A DNA stretch of 64,000 nucleotides, from contig NZ_JACXST010000001.1 of the NCBI RefSeq assembly GCF_014850975.1, forward strand, positions 682,001 to 746,000. The letters run 5' to 3'. Position 1 is the first letter of the stretch; each line of letters opens with the position of its first letter. The notes beneath the pieces are model-generated. The model saw nothing but the letters and a program-made list of their open reading frames with translations. It was not told where the DNA came from and ran no database searches. The translations under genes and the position numbers were made by a program. The DNA is from Methylomonas fluvii (lineage in GTDB: Bacteria > Pseudomonadota > Gammaproteobacteria > Methylococcales > Methylomonadaceae). Below are positions 28,120 to 37,181 of this stretch, one piece after another.

Positions 28120-29469
28120 ATGACGAACATGAACAAACTATTCCTGATTATCTTGTTTGGCCTGAGCAGCTGGCGAGCCAATGCGTTCTTACCCGGACAA
28201 GTCGACGGTGCACCTTTGCCGTCCCTGGCGCCGATGCTGGAGCAAAGTATGCCGGCCGTCGTCAATATCTCCACGTCGACCAATGTGCGGGTACAGGAAA
28301 ATCCGTTGATGAACGATCCGATGTTTCGGCGTTTTTTCAACATTCCCAAAAACCAGCGGCAACAGCAAAAAAACAGCTTGGGTTCCGGCGTCATTATCGA
28401 TAAGGATCAGGGTTATGTGTTGACCAATAATCACGTCATCGACAAAGCGGACAAAATTACCGTCACGCTTAGCGACGGCCGGCAGCTCAACGCCAAACTG
28501 CTGGGCACCGACCCGGAAGCCGACGTCGCGGTGATCCAAATTCCCGCCGACAACCTCAGTGCATTGAAGATCGCCGATTCCAGCCAACTGAAAGTTGGCG
28601 ACTTCGTGGTCGCCATCGGCAACCCGTTCGGCTTGGGCCAAACCGTCACCTCCGGCATTGTCAGTGCCCTGGGTCGTTCCAATTTGGGCATCGAAGGTTA
28701 CGAAGACTTTATTCAGACCGATGCCTCGATTAACCCCGGCAACTCCGGCGGTGCCTTGGTGAATTTACGCGGCGAGTTTGTCGGCATGAACACCGCAATA
28801 TTGGCACCCAGCGGCGGCAACGTCGGTATCGGTTTTGCAATCCCGTCAAATATGGCGGTTCGCTTGATGGAATCGCTGGTGCAACACGGCGAAGTGCGGC
28901 GCGGTTTGTTGGGTGTGACCACGCAAGATCTGACGCCGGAACTGGTAAAAGCCTTTGCTTTGAAAAGCCAGCACGGCGCGGTCGTCAGCCGAGTGGAGGC
29001 CGGATCGCCCGCCGAAAAAGCCGGCCTGGAGCCTGGGGATATTATTCTGGTCATTAACGGCCAGGACGTAAAAGGCGGTAGCGCGCAAATTCGCAATGCG
29101 GTGGGCTTGCTGCAAATCGGCGACACCGCCAACCTGGAGGTCATGCGCGGCGAGGAACGCAAATCGTTGCAAGCCACCATCGGCAAACCGAAGCGGCCGG
29201 AGCTGGATGGCAATAAACTGCATCCGACTTTAAGCGGCGCGGTGCTGGGAGTGACGCCCAAGGATCAAGTGGAAGGGGTGATGATAGAAAAAGTCGAACA
29301 AAACTCCAAAGCCTGGAAAACCGGCTTGCGGCCCGGCGACATCATCGTCACCGCCAACCGTTACCGGGTCAGAAACCTGGATGAAATCAAGCAGGTGGTT
29401 AATCCGAATGCGCCGCTGTTAGTCAATCTGCAACGCGGCGGCGAAGGCTTTTTCGTAGTGCTGCAATAA
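28120..29469 (+). CDS. degQ: Periplasmic Do/Deg serine endoprotease with two PDZ domains
   Basis: Trypsin-fold HtrA-family protease of 449 aa. The ATG at 28120 begins a signal peptide (MNKLFLIILFGLSSWRANAF) and is preferred over the 41-codon extension. The catalytic triad is visible as His105 (NNHVID), Asp135 (EADVAV) and Ser209 (PGNSGG). Two PDZ domains follow (~265-355 and ~370-445). The short LA loop (QRQQQKN) is more DegQ-like than DegP-like. The role is periplasmic protein quality control. It is transcribed divergently from the cNMP/rhodanese gene, and its stop is 2 nt from the end of rep. Confidence 0.93.
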   Translation: MTNMNKLFLIILFGLSSWRANAFLPGQVDGAPLPSLAPMLEQSMPAVVNISTSTNVRVQENPLMNDPMFRRFFNIPKNQRQQQKNSLGSGVIIDKDQGYVLTNNHVIDKADKITVTLSDGRQLNAKLLGTDPEADVAVIQIPADNLSALKIADSSQLKVGDFVVAIGNPFGLGQTVTSGIVSALGRSNLGIEGYEDFIQTDASINPGNSGGALVNLRGEFVGMNTAILAPSGGNVGIGFAIPSNMAVRLMESLVQHGEVRRGLLGVTTQDLTPELVKAFALKSQHGAVVSRVEAGSPAEKAGLEPGDIILVINGQDVKGGSAQIRNAVGLLQIGDTANLEVMRGEERKSLQATIGKPKRPELDGNKLHPTLSGAVLGVTPKDQVEGVMIEKVEQNSKAWKTGLRPGDIIVTANRYRVRNLDEIKQVVNPNAPLLVNLQRGGEGFFVVLQ

Positions 29470-29471
29470 GC

Positions 29472-31478
29472 TCAATTCAGCATCGTTTTCAGCGCGGCAA
29501 GACTAGCCTTGCCGCGCTGTTTAATTTCTTCCGGCGGCAACTGTTTTTTGTTAGCCCATTCCAAATCCTCTTCCGGCAACTCGTTTAAAAACCGGCTGGG
29601 TTCGCACTCGGTCAAGTCACCAAAACGCTTGCGGTGCGTGCAATAACTAAAGGTCAAGGTCTGCTGAGCCCTAGTGATACCCACGTACGCCAAGCGCCGC
29701 TCCTCCTCGATATTATCGGTTTCGATGCTGTTTTGATGCGGCAGCAGGTTTTCTTCCATGCCGATCAAAAACACGTGCGGAAACTCCAGGCCTTTGGCGG
29801 CATGCAAGGTCATCAAACTGACCTGGTCGCCGGCCTCGTCTTCCTGATTGCGGTCCAGAATATCCAGCAGCATCACCTTGGCGATAACATCGGCCAGCGA
29901 TTGCTCAACGCCTTGTTCCTTGGTAGCAATCCGCTGCAGCCACTCGACCAACTCATATACATTTTTCAATTTGCGCTCGGCCGAGGCCGGGGTTTTGCTG
30001 TTTTCCTGCAGCCAGGCCGAATAGTTGATTTCGTCGATCATCCGGTTGATTGTGACAAAGGTGTCCTCGCGCTCGATCTTGATCGCCGTGTCTTTCAACC
30101 AATCGCAAAACTTGCTCAAACGCTGTACCGATTTTTCCGGCAGCCGTTGTTGCAGGCCTAACTCGTTGCAGGCTGCAAACAGACTGATATGCCGTTCGTT
30201 GGCATAAGCGCCGAGCTTTTCCAGCGTGGTCGGCCCAATCTCGCGGCGCGGCGTGTTGATCACCCGCAAAAACGCCGCGTCATCATCGCGATTGACCAGC
30301 AAACGCAGGTAGGCCAACACATCCTTGATTTCCGCATACGAAAAAAACGAGGCGCTGCCACTGATAAAGTAGGGCACGTTGTTCTCGCGTAATTCCTTTT
30401 CGAATAGGCGCGACTGGTGATTACCTCGGTACAGAATCGCGTAGTCGCCGTAAGAACCGCCGGTCTTGAAGCGATGATGCACAATCTCGGCCGTCACCTG
30501 CTTGGCTTCGGCCACGTCGTTTTTATGGCTTAGTACCCGCAACGGGTCGCCGTAACCCAGCTCGCTCCAGAGTTTTTTCTCGAAGGCATGCGGATTATTG
30601 GCGATCAACTGATTGGCTACTTTCAAAATCCGCCCGGCGGAACGGTAATTCTGTTCCAGCTTGATGACTTGCAAGCGACTGTAATCTTTTTGCAGTTGGC
30701 TAAGGTTTTCCGGCTGAGCGCCGCGCCAGGCGTAAATCGATTGGTCGTCGTCACCCACCACGGTAAAGCGGCCGAGATTGCCGGCCAATAGCTTGACCAA
30801 TTGGTATTGGGTGATGTTGGTGTCCTGGTATTCGTCCACCAGCAGATAGCGAATCTTGTTCTGCCATTTTTCCAATACTTCGGGATGTTGCTGGAACAGC
30901 AGCACAGGCAACAAAATCAAATCGTCGAAATCGGTGGCGTTATAAGCCTTGAGACTACGGGTGAAGGCCTCATACAGCAGCGCCGCAGGCAAGCTGATGG
31001 CATCGGCTTGGCTCAAAGCCTGGATGGGCGTCACAAAGGCATTTTTCCACTGGCCGATTTGCCAGTTGTACTGCTCCACATTATCAATGTCGCAGCCGCC
31101 GACGCCATGGCTGATCAGATTGCGTAGCAAGGTCAGCCGGTCCTGTTCGTCGAACAAGGTAATCGCCGCCTTGTAGCCCAGGGCTTTGTGTTCCTTGCGC
31201 AGAATATCCAAGCCCAGGGAATGAAAAGTCGATACCCGCAAGCCGCGACTGGCTTTGTCATCAATCAGCCTGCCGACCCGGCTTTTCATTTCCCGCGCCG
31301 CCTTGTTGGTAAAAGTCACCGCCGCGATATGCCGCGCCGACGTGCCTTGTTGCACCAAATACGCGATCTTCTCGGTAATCACTCGCGTCTTGCCACTACC
31401 GGCACCTGCCAGTACCAACAAGGGATGATCGATGGTTTTAACGGCAGCGAGTTGTTGGGGGTTGAGTTTGGGGGCCAC
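29472..31478 (-). CDS. rep: ATP-dependent DNA helicase Rep
   Basis: UvrD/Rep superfamily 1A 3'-5' helicase of 668 aa, close to E. coli Rep (673 aa) along its length. It shows the Q-motif [10 protein letters not shown], Walker A AGAGSGKTR, motif II DEYQDTN, motif III GDDDQSIYAWRGA, motif IV LEQNYRS and motif V MTLHAAKGLEF. It helps replication forks past obstacles. The gene is convergent with degQ. Confidence 0.96.
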   Translation of the reverse strand: MAPKLNPQQLAAVKTIDHPLLVLAGAGSGKTRVITEKIAYLVQQGTSARHIAAVTFTNKAAREMKSRVGRLIDDKASRGLRVSTFHSLGLDILRKEHKALGYKAAITLFDEQDRLTLLRNLISHGVGGCDIDNVEQYNWQIGQWKNAFVTPIQALSQADAISLPAALLYEAFTRSLKAYNATDFDDLILLPVLLFQQHPEVLEKWQNKIRYLLVDEYQDTNITQYQLVKLLAGNLGRFTVVGDDDQSIYAWRGAQPENLSQLQKDYSRLQVIKLEQNYRSAGRILKVANQLIANNPHAFEKKLWSELGYGDPLRVLSHKNDVAEAKQVTAEIVHHRFKTGGSYGDYAILYRGNHQSRLFEKELRENNVPYFISGSASFFSYAEIKDVLAYLRLLVNRDDDAAFLRVINTPRREIGPTTLEKLGAYANERHISLFAACNELGLQQRLPEKSVQRLSKFCDWLKDTAIKIEREDTFVTINRMIDEINYSAWLQENSKTPASAERKLKNVYELVEWLQRIATKEQGVEQSLADVIAKVMLLDILDRNQEDEAGDQVSLMTLHAAKGLEFPHVFLIGMEENLLPHQNSIETDNIEEERRLAYVGITRAQQTLTFSYCTHRKRFGDLTECEPSRFLNELPEEDLEWANKKQLPPEEIKQRGKASLAALKTMLN

Positions 31479-31831
31479 GAAAACAAAGGGGTTATTGACA
31501 GGCCGGCCATTATCGCAGGGCTAGCTGAAATTGTGTGAACTTGGGCGAATGGGAGTGGGCTTGATGGGATTCGTGTAGCCTCGATGCAGCGTCAGCGAAA
31601 TCGAGGACGTCGGCTTGCCGACTACCAAACCCAAATCAGCAAATGAGAGAAGTTGGCCTTCGAAATCTCGATTTCATTGAGGCTACTTGCTTGCTTTCGT
31701 CGCTGGAGTATTGCAGCATGGGGTCTAACCATTCCGTCGAGAGGGACTGCTCGCAAGCTGCGCTTGTAGGTGCCCTTAAAGGCTTCGCCGCTAAGGCGGT
31801 CCATCACTTCAAGCATTAGTTGGTAATTCCG
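31479..31831. repeat. Intergenic stretch with REP-like inverted repeats
   Basis: No convincing gene is present. CCTCGAT (31579-31585) and ATCGAGG (31600-31606) form a hairpin within a GTAGCCTCGAT... unit at about 31575. A second, shortened and inverted copy ends GAGGCTAC at about 31686, so the two face each other across ~110 bp. The layout resembles the dispersed GTAGCC-type REP elements of gammaproteobacteria. The remainder up to the next gene has no readable feature. Confidence 0.55.
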
Positions 31832-32248
31832 ATGAAACTTCACAAGTCAGAGGTGGCTCGTCGCCAACTTGAGATAGCCGCAAAGTTGTTGGTGTCCGGT
31901 GGAGAGCCTTTGGCCGTCGTGACACTCGCCAGCGCGGCAGAGGAAATATTCGGCAATCTGTTGCGGCGATCAGACCGTCTAGCGATGATTGACAAAATCA
32001 TTGACCTTGATCGTCGGATCACAGGAGGAAGAGACTTCAAGGTCGTAAATGAAGAAGCAAATGGTCTACGCAATGCGCTCAAGCACGCAAAGGAACCTAC
32101 AGACGATGAAATTGAAGTCAGCGAGCACGCTCCGCACGCGATGCTCGCTCGCGCACTAGTCAACTACACCCTGTGGGGCGGTGAGTTGTCGGCGGCAATG
32201 CGTCAAGCCTATGAAGCGATTAGTGCTGAGTTCCCGGATGCCTGCTAA
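31832..32248 (+). CDS. Hypothetical protein, possible HEPN-like fold
   Basis: A 138 aa all-helical, cytosolic-looking protein; the family is not recognised. The N-terminal half (RRQLEIAAKLLVSGGEPLAV, then LASAAEEIFGNLLRR) looks like a HEPN-type helical pair. The RNALKH element fits the R-x4-6-H motif of HEPN ribonucleases. The ATG at 31832 is preferred over a TTG at 31820. It lies between two REP-like repeats and has no visible nucleotidyltransferase partner, so a toxin role is only a possibility. Confidence 0.6.
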   Translation: MKLHKSEVARRQLEIAAKLLVSGGEPLAVVTLASAAEEIFGNLLRRSDRLAMIDKIIDLDRRITGGRDFKVVNEEANGLRNALKHAKEPTDDEIEVSEHAPHAMLARALVNYTLWGGELSAAMRQAYEAISAEFPDAC

Positions 32249-32272
32249 CCTAGCCGCCAAAAAGGATCGTAA

Positions 32273-32299
32273 GGCGCATTAGCGATAGCGTAATGCGCC
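32273..32299. repeat. REP-like hairpin
   Basis: A perfect 9-bp inverted repeat, GGCGCATTA (32273-32281) and TAATGCGCC (32291-32299), around a GCGATAGCG loop that is itself nearly palindromic. Placed just after the hypothetical gene, it may act as a dispersed repeat or a transcript-end structure. No T-run follows. Confidence 0.55.
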
Positions 32300-32334
32300 G
32301 AATGAATGTAACGACTCTCCTCCTCTTGGTTCGT

Positions 32335-33768
32335 TTAGGGTTGCGTTAGTTTGTTCGCAGTCATGCTACTTCCGTGATTTAAAAACCCTGCGTTTACCTG
32401 GCGCGAACTGCTACCCGCACACACGCTGATGCCGCCTTCTGCGGTAAAGCAAGGGTGGGTGCCAGCGGGCACATCCCCGATTATGACGGGTACGAACTGC
32501 TGCACTTGTCCCTCAATAGTTGTCGAAACCCCATATAGTATCGGTGAAACGATAGGAAATAGAACCACTGCTAAATCAAAGCTATCGGCATCGATGTTTT
32601 CGATAGACAGTTTTGTAACAGTATTGCCATTGGTATCGACCGACGGTGATAAAACCAGGTCAAAATGCACGGTACTATCCACATCACCCAAGATACTGGC
32701 ATCATGGACGATAATCGGAACACTCATCGCAAGCTTGCTTTCGCTCACAAAACGCGACGTCGTCGAGCTGCCATTTCTTAATTCCCCTTTGCCGTGCAAA
32801 CTGTGGCCAAAGGTTGCTTCAATTCGGGAGCGTAACCAGTCGCCATCAATACCTACGAAAAAAGGCAGGTCCAAATTAGCCCATGCGGGAGAGGAGCGAG
32901 TTTCACTTCTAAAAGCAGTCAGTTGATTATTGCCATTTAGCCACTGGCATGAGGTTTGTCCATCGCTAAAGCTTTTTTGGAAGGCCGATTGGCCATCAAT
33001 TAACAGCTCAAATTCCGCGACACACACACTATCGTTGCCCGGTTTTCGGAGTGAAATTAATGTGATATCCGAAGCCTGCGATATATTGTTCAGCATCAAA
33101 TCATAGGTTTTATTTGTACCACGCTCCAGGTCGTCATCTGTGGAGTCCAGCCAGGTATGGTTACCGCGCGGATACCAGTTGGTTACCGTTGTCACCAATC
33201 CGGTCGGAGTCTGCAACAGTACCTCCACACCATTATCCGTTCCGGCATCGTTGATATTAGGGACGCGAATGCGCAGTTGCAGCCGGTGCACGACCAACTC
33301 GTCTCTACCATCTCGAGTAACGTAGCAACGCTGTGGTGAGGTGATGCTCGCCCCAGTGTTGGCCTCGTCGGACACAATAATGGCGTAGCAATTTTCTGAA
33401 TCTGCTGCTGCGTTTTCATCCAGAAATGATGCATATTTATTTTCAGGGAGTGCAGCGAAAGTCTGGATGGTTTGCCAGGCGCCGCCGTTTATACTTCGAA
33501 TCACTTGCGTTTGCGGCGCTCGTTTGTTGTACCAACCTAATCCAACCGAGGTGGGGCTCGGAGAACTTAGGGTGAAATCTTGGACTGGATACACACCAGG
33601 ATCAATCGTCGGTTCAACCCACCCAAATTGGCCCATAGTGTTTGTATTAAAAATGGTCGCTTTCTGCAGAGCGGCTGCATTCTCAACGGCTAACAGACCA
33701 ACAATTAACAAAATCGCTTTAGAATTGAAAGCACCGGAATTTATGAATTTTTTTGAGATAGTAGTCAT
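32335..33768 (-). CDS. Secreted protein of unknown function
   Basis: A 477 aa exported protein of unrecognised family. The ATG at 33768 has a strong AAGGAG ribosome site; the upstream TTG is rejected. A signal sequence (KAILLIVGLLAVENAAA) is followed by a fibronectin-like stretch around residues 40-130 (SPSPTSVGLGWYNKRAPQT). A beta-rich region follows with Cys pairs (CYAIIVSDE, CYVTRD; CVAEFELLID, CQWL). Near the C-terminus is a HPCFTAEGGISVCAGS loop. Codon and base use are more AT-rich than in the core genes. It may be a surface or extracellular protein. Confidence 0.72.
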   Translation of the reverse strand: MTTISKKFINSGAFNSKAILLIVGLLAVENAAALQKATIFNTNTMGQFGWVEPTIDPGVYPVQDFTLSSPSPTSVGLGWYNKRAPQTQVIRSINGGAWQTIQTFAALPENKYASFLDENAAADSENCYAIIVSDEANTGASITSPQRCYVTRDGRDELVVHRLQLRIRVPNINDAGTDNGVEVLLQTPTGLVTTVTNWYPRGNHTWLDSTDDDLERGTNKTYDLMLNNISQASDITLISLRKPGNDSVCVAEFELLIDGQSAFQKSFSDGQTSCQWLNGNNQLTAFRSETRSSPAWANLDLPFFVGIDGDWLRSRIEATFGHSLHGKGELRNGSSTTSRFVSESKLAMSVPIIVHDASILGDVDSTVHFDLVLSPSVDTNGNTVTKLSIENIDADSFDLAVVLFPIVSPILYGVSTTIEGQVQQFVPVIIGDVPAGTHPCFTAEGGISVCAGSSSRQVNAGFLNHGSSMTANKLTQP

Positions 33769-34032
33769 GGATCGCTCCTTATTTTGATTGGTGCGATCCA
33801 AGATAAAGCCAAAAACTAACCTTGGGCTATGAAGTAACTAACGTAAAACTTGTGATTAAATCACGTTGGCTAAAAGATTCATTGCCGCGGAACAGCTATT
33901 GCATATATTTTGGTATTACTCTAATTTGAAGTTGAAAATGAGCTTGTCGGCGTTAGAGGCTCACTATTATCCGACAAGCTCAAAACCCATAATAAACAAA
34001 GTTAAACAACACTGATGGAGTAAATTAAAGCA

Positions 34033-34449
34033 CTACTTATCAGCGCGCTGACAAAACAATATCGCGTCTCGCCAATCCAAACCTTTTCCCGTGGCATTTT
34101 GGAAGCACTCTACGGTGTTTTTGGCATTATTGGTGCCAGCACATAGATTAATAATATTTTGCCAATCCCAACTGATACCCTTGCCCCAGTTCACTCGGCC
34201 GTCGAGTACGCTTAGAAAACATGCGCCAGGTTCTGCGGGTTTAGTGGTTCCAGCACAAAGCTGCTTGACGTTTTTTGGCTCCCAATTCATATTCTTGTCA
34301 TCATTCCAAGGAATTTTGCCTTGGACCGAATTAAAACATTCCGATTCGTGATCGGATGCATGAGCCGGCAAAGGATTGAAGAAAAAAGCTATTGAGCCAA
34401 TCGCAACCGTGAGCTTAATAACTCGGTAAATGGTAGTTGACATTTTCAT
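34033..34449 (-). CDS. Small secreted protein with three Cys/Trp repeats
   Basis: A 138 aa exported protein with an AAGGGG ribosome site and a signal peptide (LTVAIGSIAFFFNPLPAHA). The mature part is built from three ~38-residue repeats of the form ECF-x-G-x-W-x-W-x-N-x2-LCAGT. They begin ECFNSVQG, ACFLSVLDG and ECFQNATG and end QLCAGT, NLCAGT and LFCQRA. Two Cys per repeat suggest one disulfide each. I do not recognise the family. It follows the other secreted gene on the same strand, in an AT-rich accessory patch. Confidence 0.72.
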   Translation of the reverse strand: MKMSTTIYRVIKLTVAIGSIAFFFNPLPAHASDHESECFNSVQGKIPWNDDKNMNWEPKNVKQLCAGTTKPAEPGACFLSVLDGRVNWGKGISWDWQNIINLCAGTNNAKNTVECFQNATGKGLDWRDAILFCQRADK

Positions 34450-34813
34450 AGATAACCCCTTACATTTTTTAATTTTGACAATGAATATAATTTAACATTT
34501 ATAAAATTATAATTCTTGGCAAGCCAATGATTATCTCGAATTATTGAGCATTTGGTCACTGACTAACGCAATATCACTATTCCATGAAAAAAATGTTTGT
34601 CTAATCCTTATAAATTCATAACTAATTTAATACGAGCATCAATAAAATAGTTGGGACAATTAAAACTATAGGATTAAATCCTCGACTAATAATAACTGGC
34701 GTTTACAAAACTTTCTGATTTAATACATATATCTACCAATATTCAAACTCGTGGTCTAATAAATCTCTCTGATTTCGCCGGAATTCATCATTCGGCTGAA
34801 TAAGACAGTAATA
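34450..34813. other. AT-rich intergenic stretch without a gene
   Basis: A markedly AT-rich 364-nt stretch with no ORF of note and no clear terminator. It probably holds the promoter of the small Cys-repeat gene near its left end. Its base composition contrasts with the flanking core genes and is compatible with acquired DNA. Confidence 0.5.
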
Positions 34814-35494
34814 TCAAATCCTGATAGCCGAAATTCCCCCATCGACATGCATGACTTGCCCGGTAATCCAGGCGGCATTTTCGGACAGTAAAAACCAAGC
34901 CATCTGGGCAATATCCTCCGCTTCACCCAAACGTTTCAGCGGGTGCCGCGCCGCCGCAGCCTGTTTTTTACTGTCTTCGCGCAGCAAACTTTCCGCTAAT
35001 GGCGTGTCGGTCAATGACGGCGCGATGGCGTTTACCCGGATTTTTGGCGCCCATTCCGCCGCCAAGGCACGGGTCAAACCCTCTATCCCACCCTTGGATG
35101 CAGAGACCGTGGCATGGAAAGGAAACCCGGTTTGCACTGCCACCGTGCTGAACAGCACGACCGAAGCACCCTTCGCCGCTTGCAGATTGCCCTGATAGTG
35201 CTGCAAGCACCGCACGGCACCGATCAAGTTAAGTTGAAAATCCGCGACAAACTCCTCGGGTTTGATCCTGGCAAACGGCTTTAAATTGATACTGCCGGGG
35301 CAATACACCAAACCTTGCAAGGGTTCATCGATGGCCGGCAATGCGTCGTTTGATACATCGCAACTAAAATGCTTGAACACGTTCGGCGCCGCAGCAGAAC
35401 GGCTTAAGGAGTAAACTTGGCAGTTCGGCTGAGCCAAACCGGCAAGCGCGGCCCCAATCCCGCTACTGGCTCCTACAATCAAAACATTACGCAT
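34814..35494 (-). CDS. SDR family protein lacking the usual catalytic Tyr
   Basis: A 226 aa Rossmann-fold short-chain dehydrogenase/reductase. It has the NAD(P) motif VGASSGIGAA, the core NLIGAVRCL and the C-terminal ITGQVMHVDGGISAIRI. Where classical SDRs have YxxxK the sequence reads HATVSASKGGIEGLTRALA, so Val stands four residues before the Lys. The Lys is kept. Some SDR subfamilies share this change. It may use another residue or be non-catalytic. The substrate is unknown. Confidence 0.85.
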   Translation of the reverse strand: MRNVLIVGASSGIGAALAGLAQPNCQVYSLSRSAAAPNVFKHFSCDVSNDALPAIDEPLQGLVYCPGSINLKPFARIKPEEFVADFQLNLIGAVRCLQHYQGNLQAAKGASVVLFSTVAVQTGFPFHATVSASKGGIEGLTRALAAEWAPKIRVNAIAPSLTDTPLAESLLREDSKKQAAAARHPLKRLGEAEDIAQMAWFLLSENAAWITGQVMHVDGGISAIRI

Positions 35495-35709
35495 CTGGTG
35501 CCTCTGTCAGCCGATCAATCCAAACAAAATCTGTCGTTTGCGGTGGGGGTGCTAATGATTTCTTCTTGTATGCGCCGTAACAGACTGAGTTTTGCACCAC
35601 TAGCCCCCCGTGGTCTGAAGGCTACCTTGCGGATGCAGTTAGTCAATGCACTACGCACGGCTAAGCTGGGCGGGATAAACTAGTGTTTTTTACGTGACGA
35701 GATTTGCGG

Positions 35710-36336
35710 ATGAATCCTGGCCGATTTGGCATCTTTAGCGGTATCGCGGCTCCGGTCATATGGCTATCGTTGATAGGTTTGGCGGGTGCCATGCGCCCGG
35801 AGTTCAGCCACAGCTATCAGTACATCAGCGAGTTGGGCGAACGCGGCAGTAGTACGGAAATACCGATGCGCTATATCGGCTTCGGGTTCGCCGGCTTTTT
35901 GTATGTGTGCTTTGCATTAGCCGTGCCGGCAGCGTTGCGCGGAGGTTGGCGTTCGGCGCTGCTTGCCACACTGATTGGTCTGGATGGAATTGGGCGGATT
36001 GGGGCCGGCGTATTCGCCTGCGACCCTGGCTGCGATGGCTTGTCGTCCAGCCAGGAATTACATCGGCTGTTTGCGATGACCGGGTTTTCCGCGGCTATTC
36101 TGGCAACACTTGTTTGCGGTGTGGTGTTCCGGCGCCATGCGTGGCTGGGCATGCTTAGCGTTTACTCGATTGGCAGCGGCTTGCTGGCGACGATTTTACT
36201 ACTGCTGATGACTTGGGAGGCCAATCCCATCCAAACACCCGGCCTGTTTGAACACTTGGCAACCGGCGTACTTTCCATCTGGACATTGGTGCTTGCGGTG
36301 CGTTTACAGCAAACGTCGGCTGTGACGGATGAATAA
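35710..36336 (+). CDS. DUF998 membrane protein
   Basis: A 208 aa integral membrane protein with about six TM helices. It matches DUF998 (N-terminal GIFSGIAAPVIWLSLIGLAG; YQYISELGERGS; GVFACDPGCD with two Cys; a final TM). The function of DUF998 proteins is unknown. The ATG at 35710 is chosen; a TTG two codons earlier is possible. The gene is divergent from the SDR. Confidence 0.8.
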   Translation: MNPGRFGIFSGIAAPVIWLSLIGLAGAMRPEFSHSYQYISELGERGSSTEIPMRYIGFGFAGFLYVCFALAVPAALRGGWRSALLATLIGLDGIGRIGAGVFACDPGCDGLSSSQELHRLFAMTGFSAAILATLVCGVVFRRHAWLGMLSVYSIGSGLLATILLLLMTWEANPIQTPGLFEHLATGVLSIWTLVLAVRLQQTSAVTDE

Positions 36337-36503
36337 TGTTCTTGCTGCCAACTTTAGTTATTGCCCGGCCCTTAATAACGACAATCCGACACAGGCGATT
36401 GTCCAGCTAGCAGTGGAGTGAAATTTAAGGGCCCGCTTGATGGCAGGAACTTTCCAGGATTTCAACTACCGAAATTTCAACAGCAAAACCGCGGGAGAAG
36501 ATT

Positions 36504-36890
36504 GTGATCAGTGCCATATATGCCGCGTTGGCGGCCTTATTGATAGTCTGGTTGTCACAGAGAGTTATCAAGCTGCGCCGGACGAAAAAAGTGATTTTCG
36601 GCGATGGCGGCGAAACCGATCTGCAAATCGCCATCCGCGCCCAAGGCAACGCCACGGAATACATACCGATATTGTTGATTTTATTGGCGCTGCTGGAATT
36701 AAGCGGCGGACACGCCGCGCTGCTGCATATCGGCGGCTTTGCGATCATCCTGGGTCGAATAGTCCACGCCCTGGGCTTGCTGCGCGCGAATCTGGATCAA
36801 CGAGTGCTTGGTATGCAAATCACTATTTTCACCCTAATTGGCCTGGCTGTCGCCAATTTGGGCTACGCCGCTTATGCCGCATTCGGTTAG
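36504..36890 (+). CDS. MAPEG family membrane protein
   Basis: A 128 aa protein with four TM helices and the bacterial MAPEG (YecN-like) signature (AIRAQGNATEYIPILLILLA; GRIVHALGL). MAPEG proteins include glutathione S-transferases and peroxidases of membranes; the function of this bacterial branch is not established. The start is a GTG at 36504 behind GGGAGAAG. It stands alone. Confidence 0.85.
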   Translation: MISAIYAALAALLIVWLSQRVIKLRRTKKVIFGDGGETDLQIAIRAQGNATEYIPILLILLALLELSGGHAALLHIGGFAIILGRIVHALGLLRANLDQRVLGMQITIFTLIGLAVANLGYAAYAAFG

Positions 36891-36929
36891 CTGACGCTTT
36901 GGCAATAATCTGCGGAATGGCTGGATAGC

Positions 36930-37061
36930 TTAAGGCCGTTTGAGCAGGGCTAAAATGCCCGTGGTCAAGATGATTTCTCTAAGAAAACACAAAAGACCCG
37001 CTATCAGCGCCAGCATCGACGCCACAAACAAAAAAGAGACGGCATCCAAGAGATCGATGGA
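36930..37061 (-). pseudogene. Fragment of a DUF2721-type membrane protein
   Basis: On the minus strand, between two plus-strand genes, a frame reads LLDAVSFLFVASMLALIAGL, continues LCFLREI and ends LLKRP-stop at 36930. This looks like the last TM helix and tail of DUF2721 proteins. No start codon or N-terminal helices are found upstream in frame, so it is read as a remnant. The family match is by eye and could be fortuitous. Confidence 0.35.
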
Positions 37062-37181
37062 CAAGTTAAACTCGCACCTTGCCCACTGTCGAAAAATTTT
37101 ACAATCAGTGTTGCATTTAATGCGTGTCCGGTTAAAGTGACCGATCAGATAAATTCGACCGCCAACCTCACGGAGTAACGT

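Noticed and set aside
31690..31831. Integron attC-like site before the hypothetical gene
   Set aside because: CTAAC/GTTAG-like strings are present but not in the paired core-site arrangement; no integrase gene is near.
35417..35683. 88-codon plus-strand frame between the SDR and DUF998 genes
   Set aside because: Half of it overlaps the SDR N-terminus on the other strand, with no ribosome site or family likeness.
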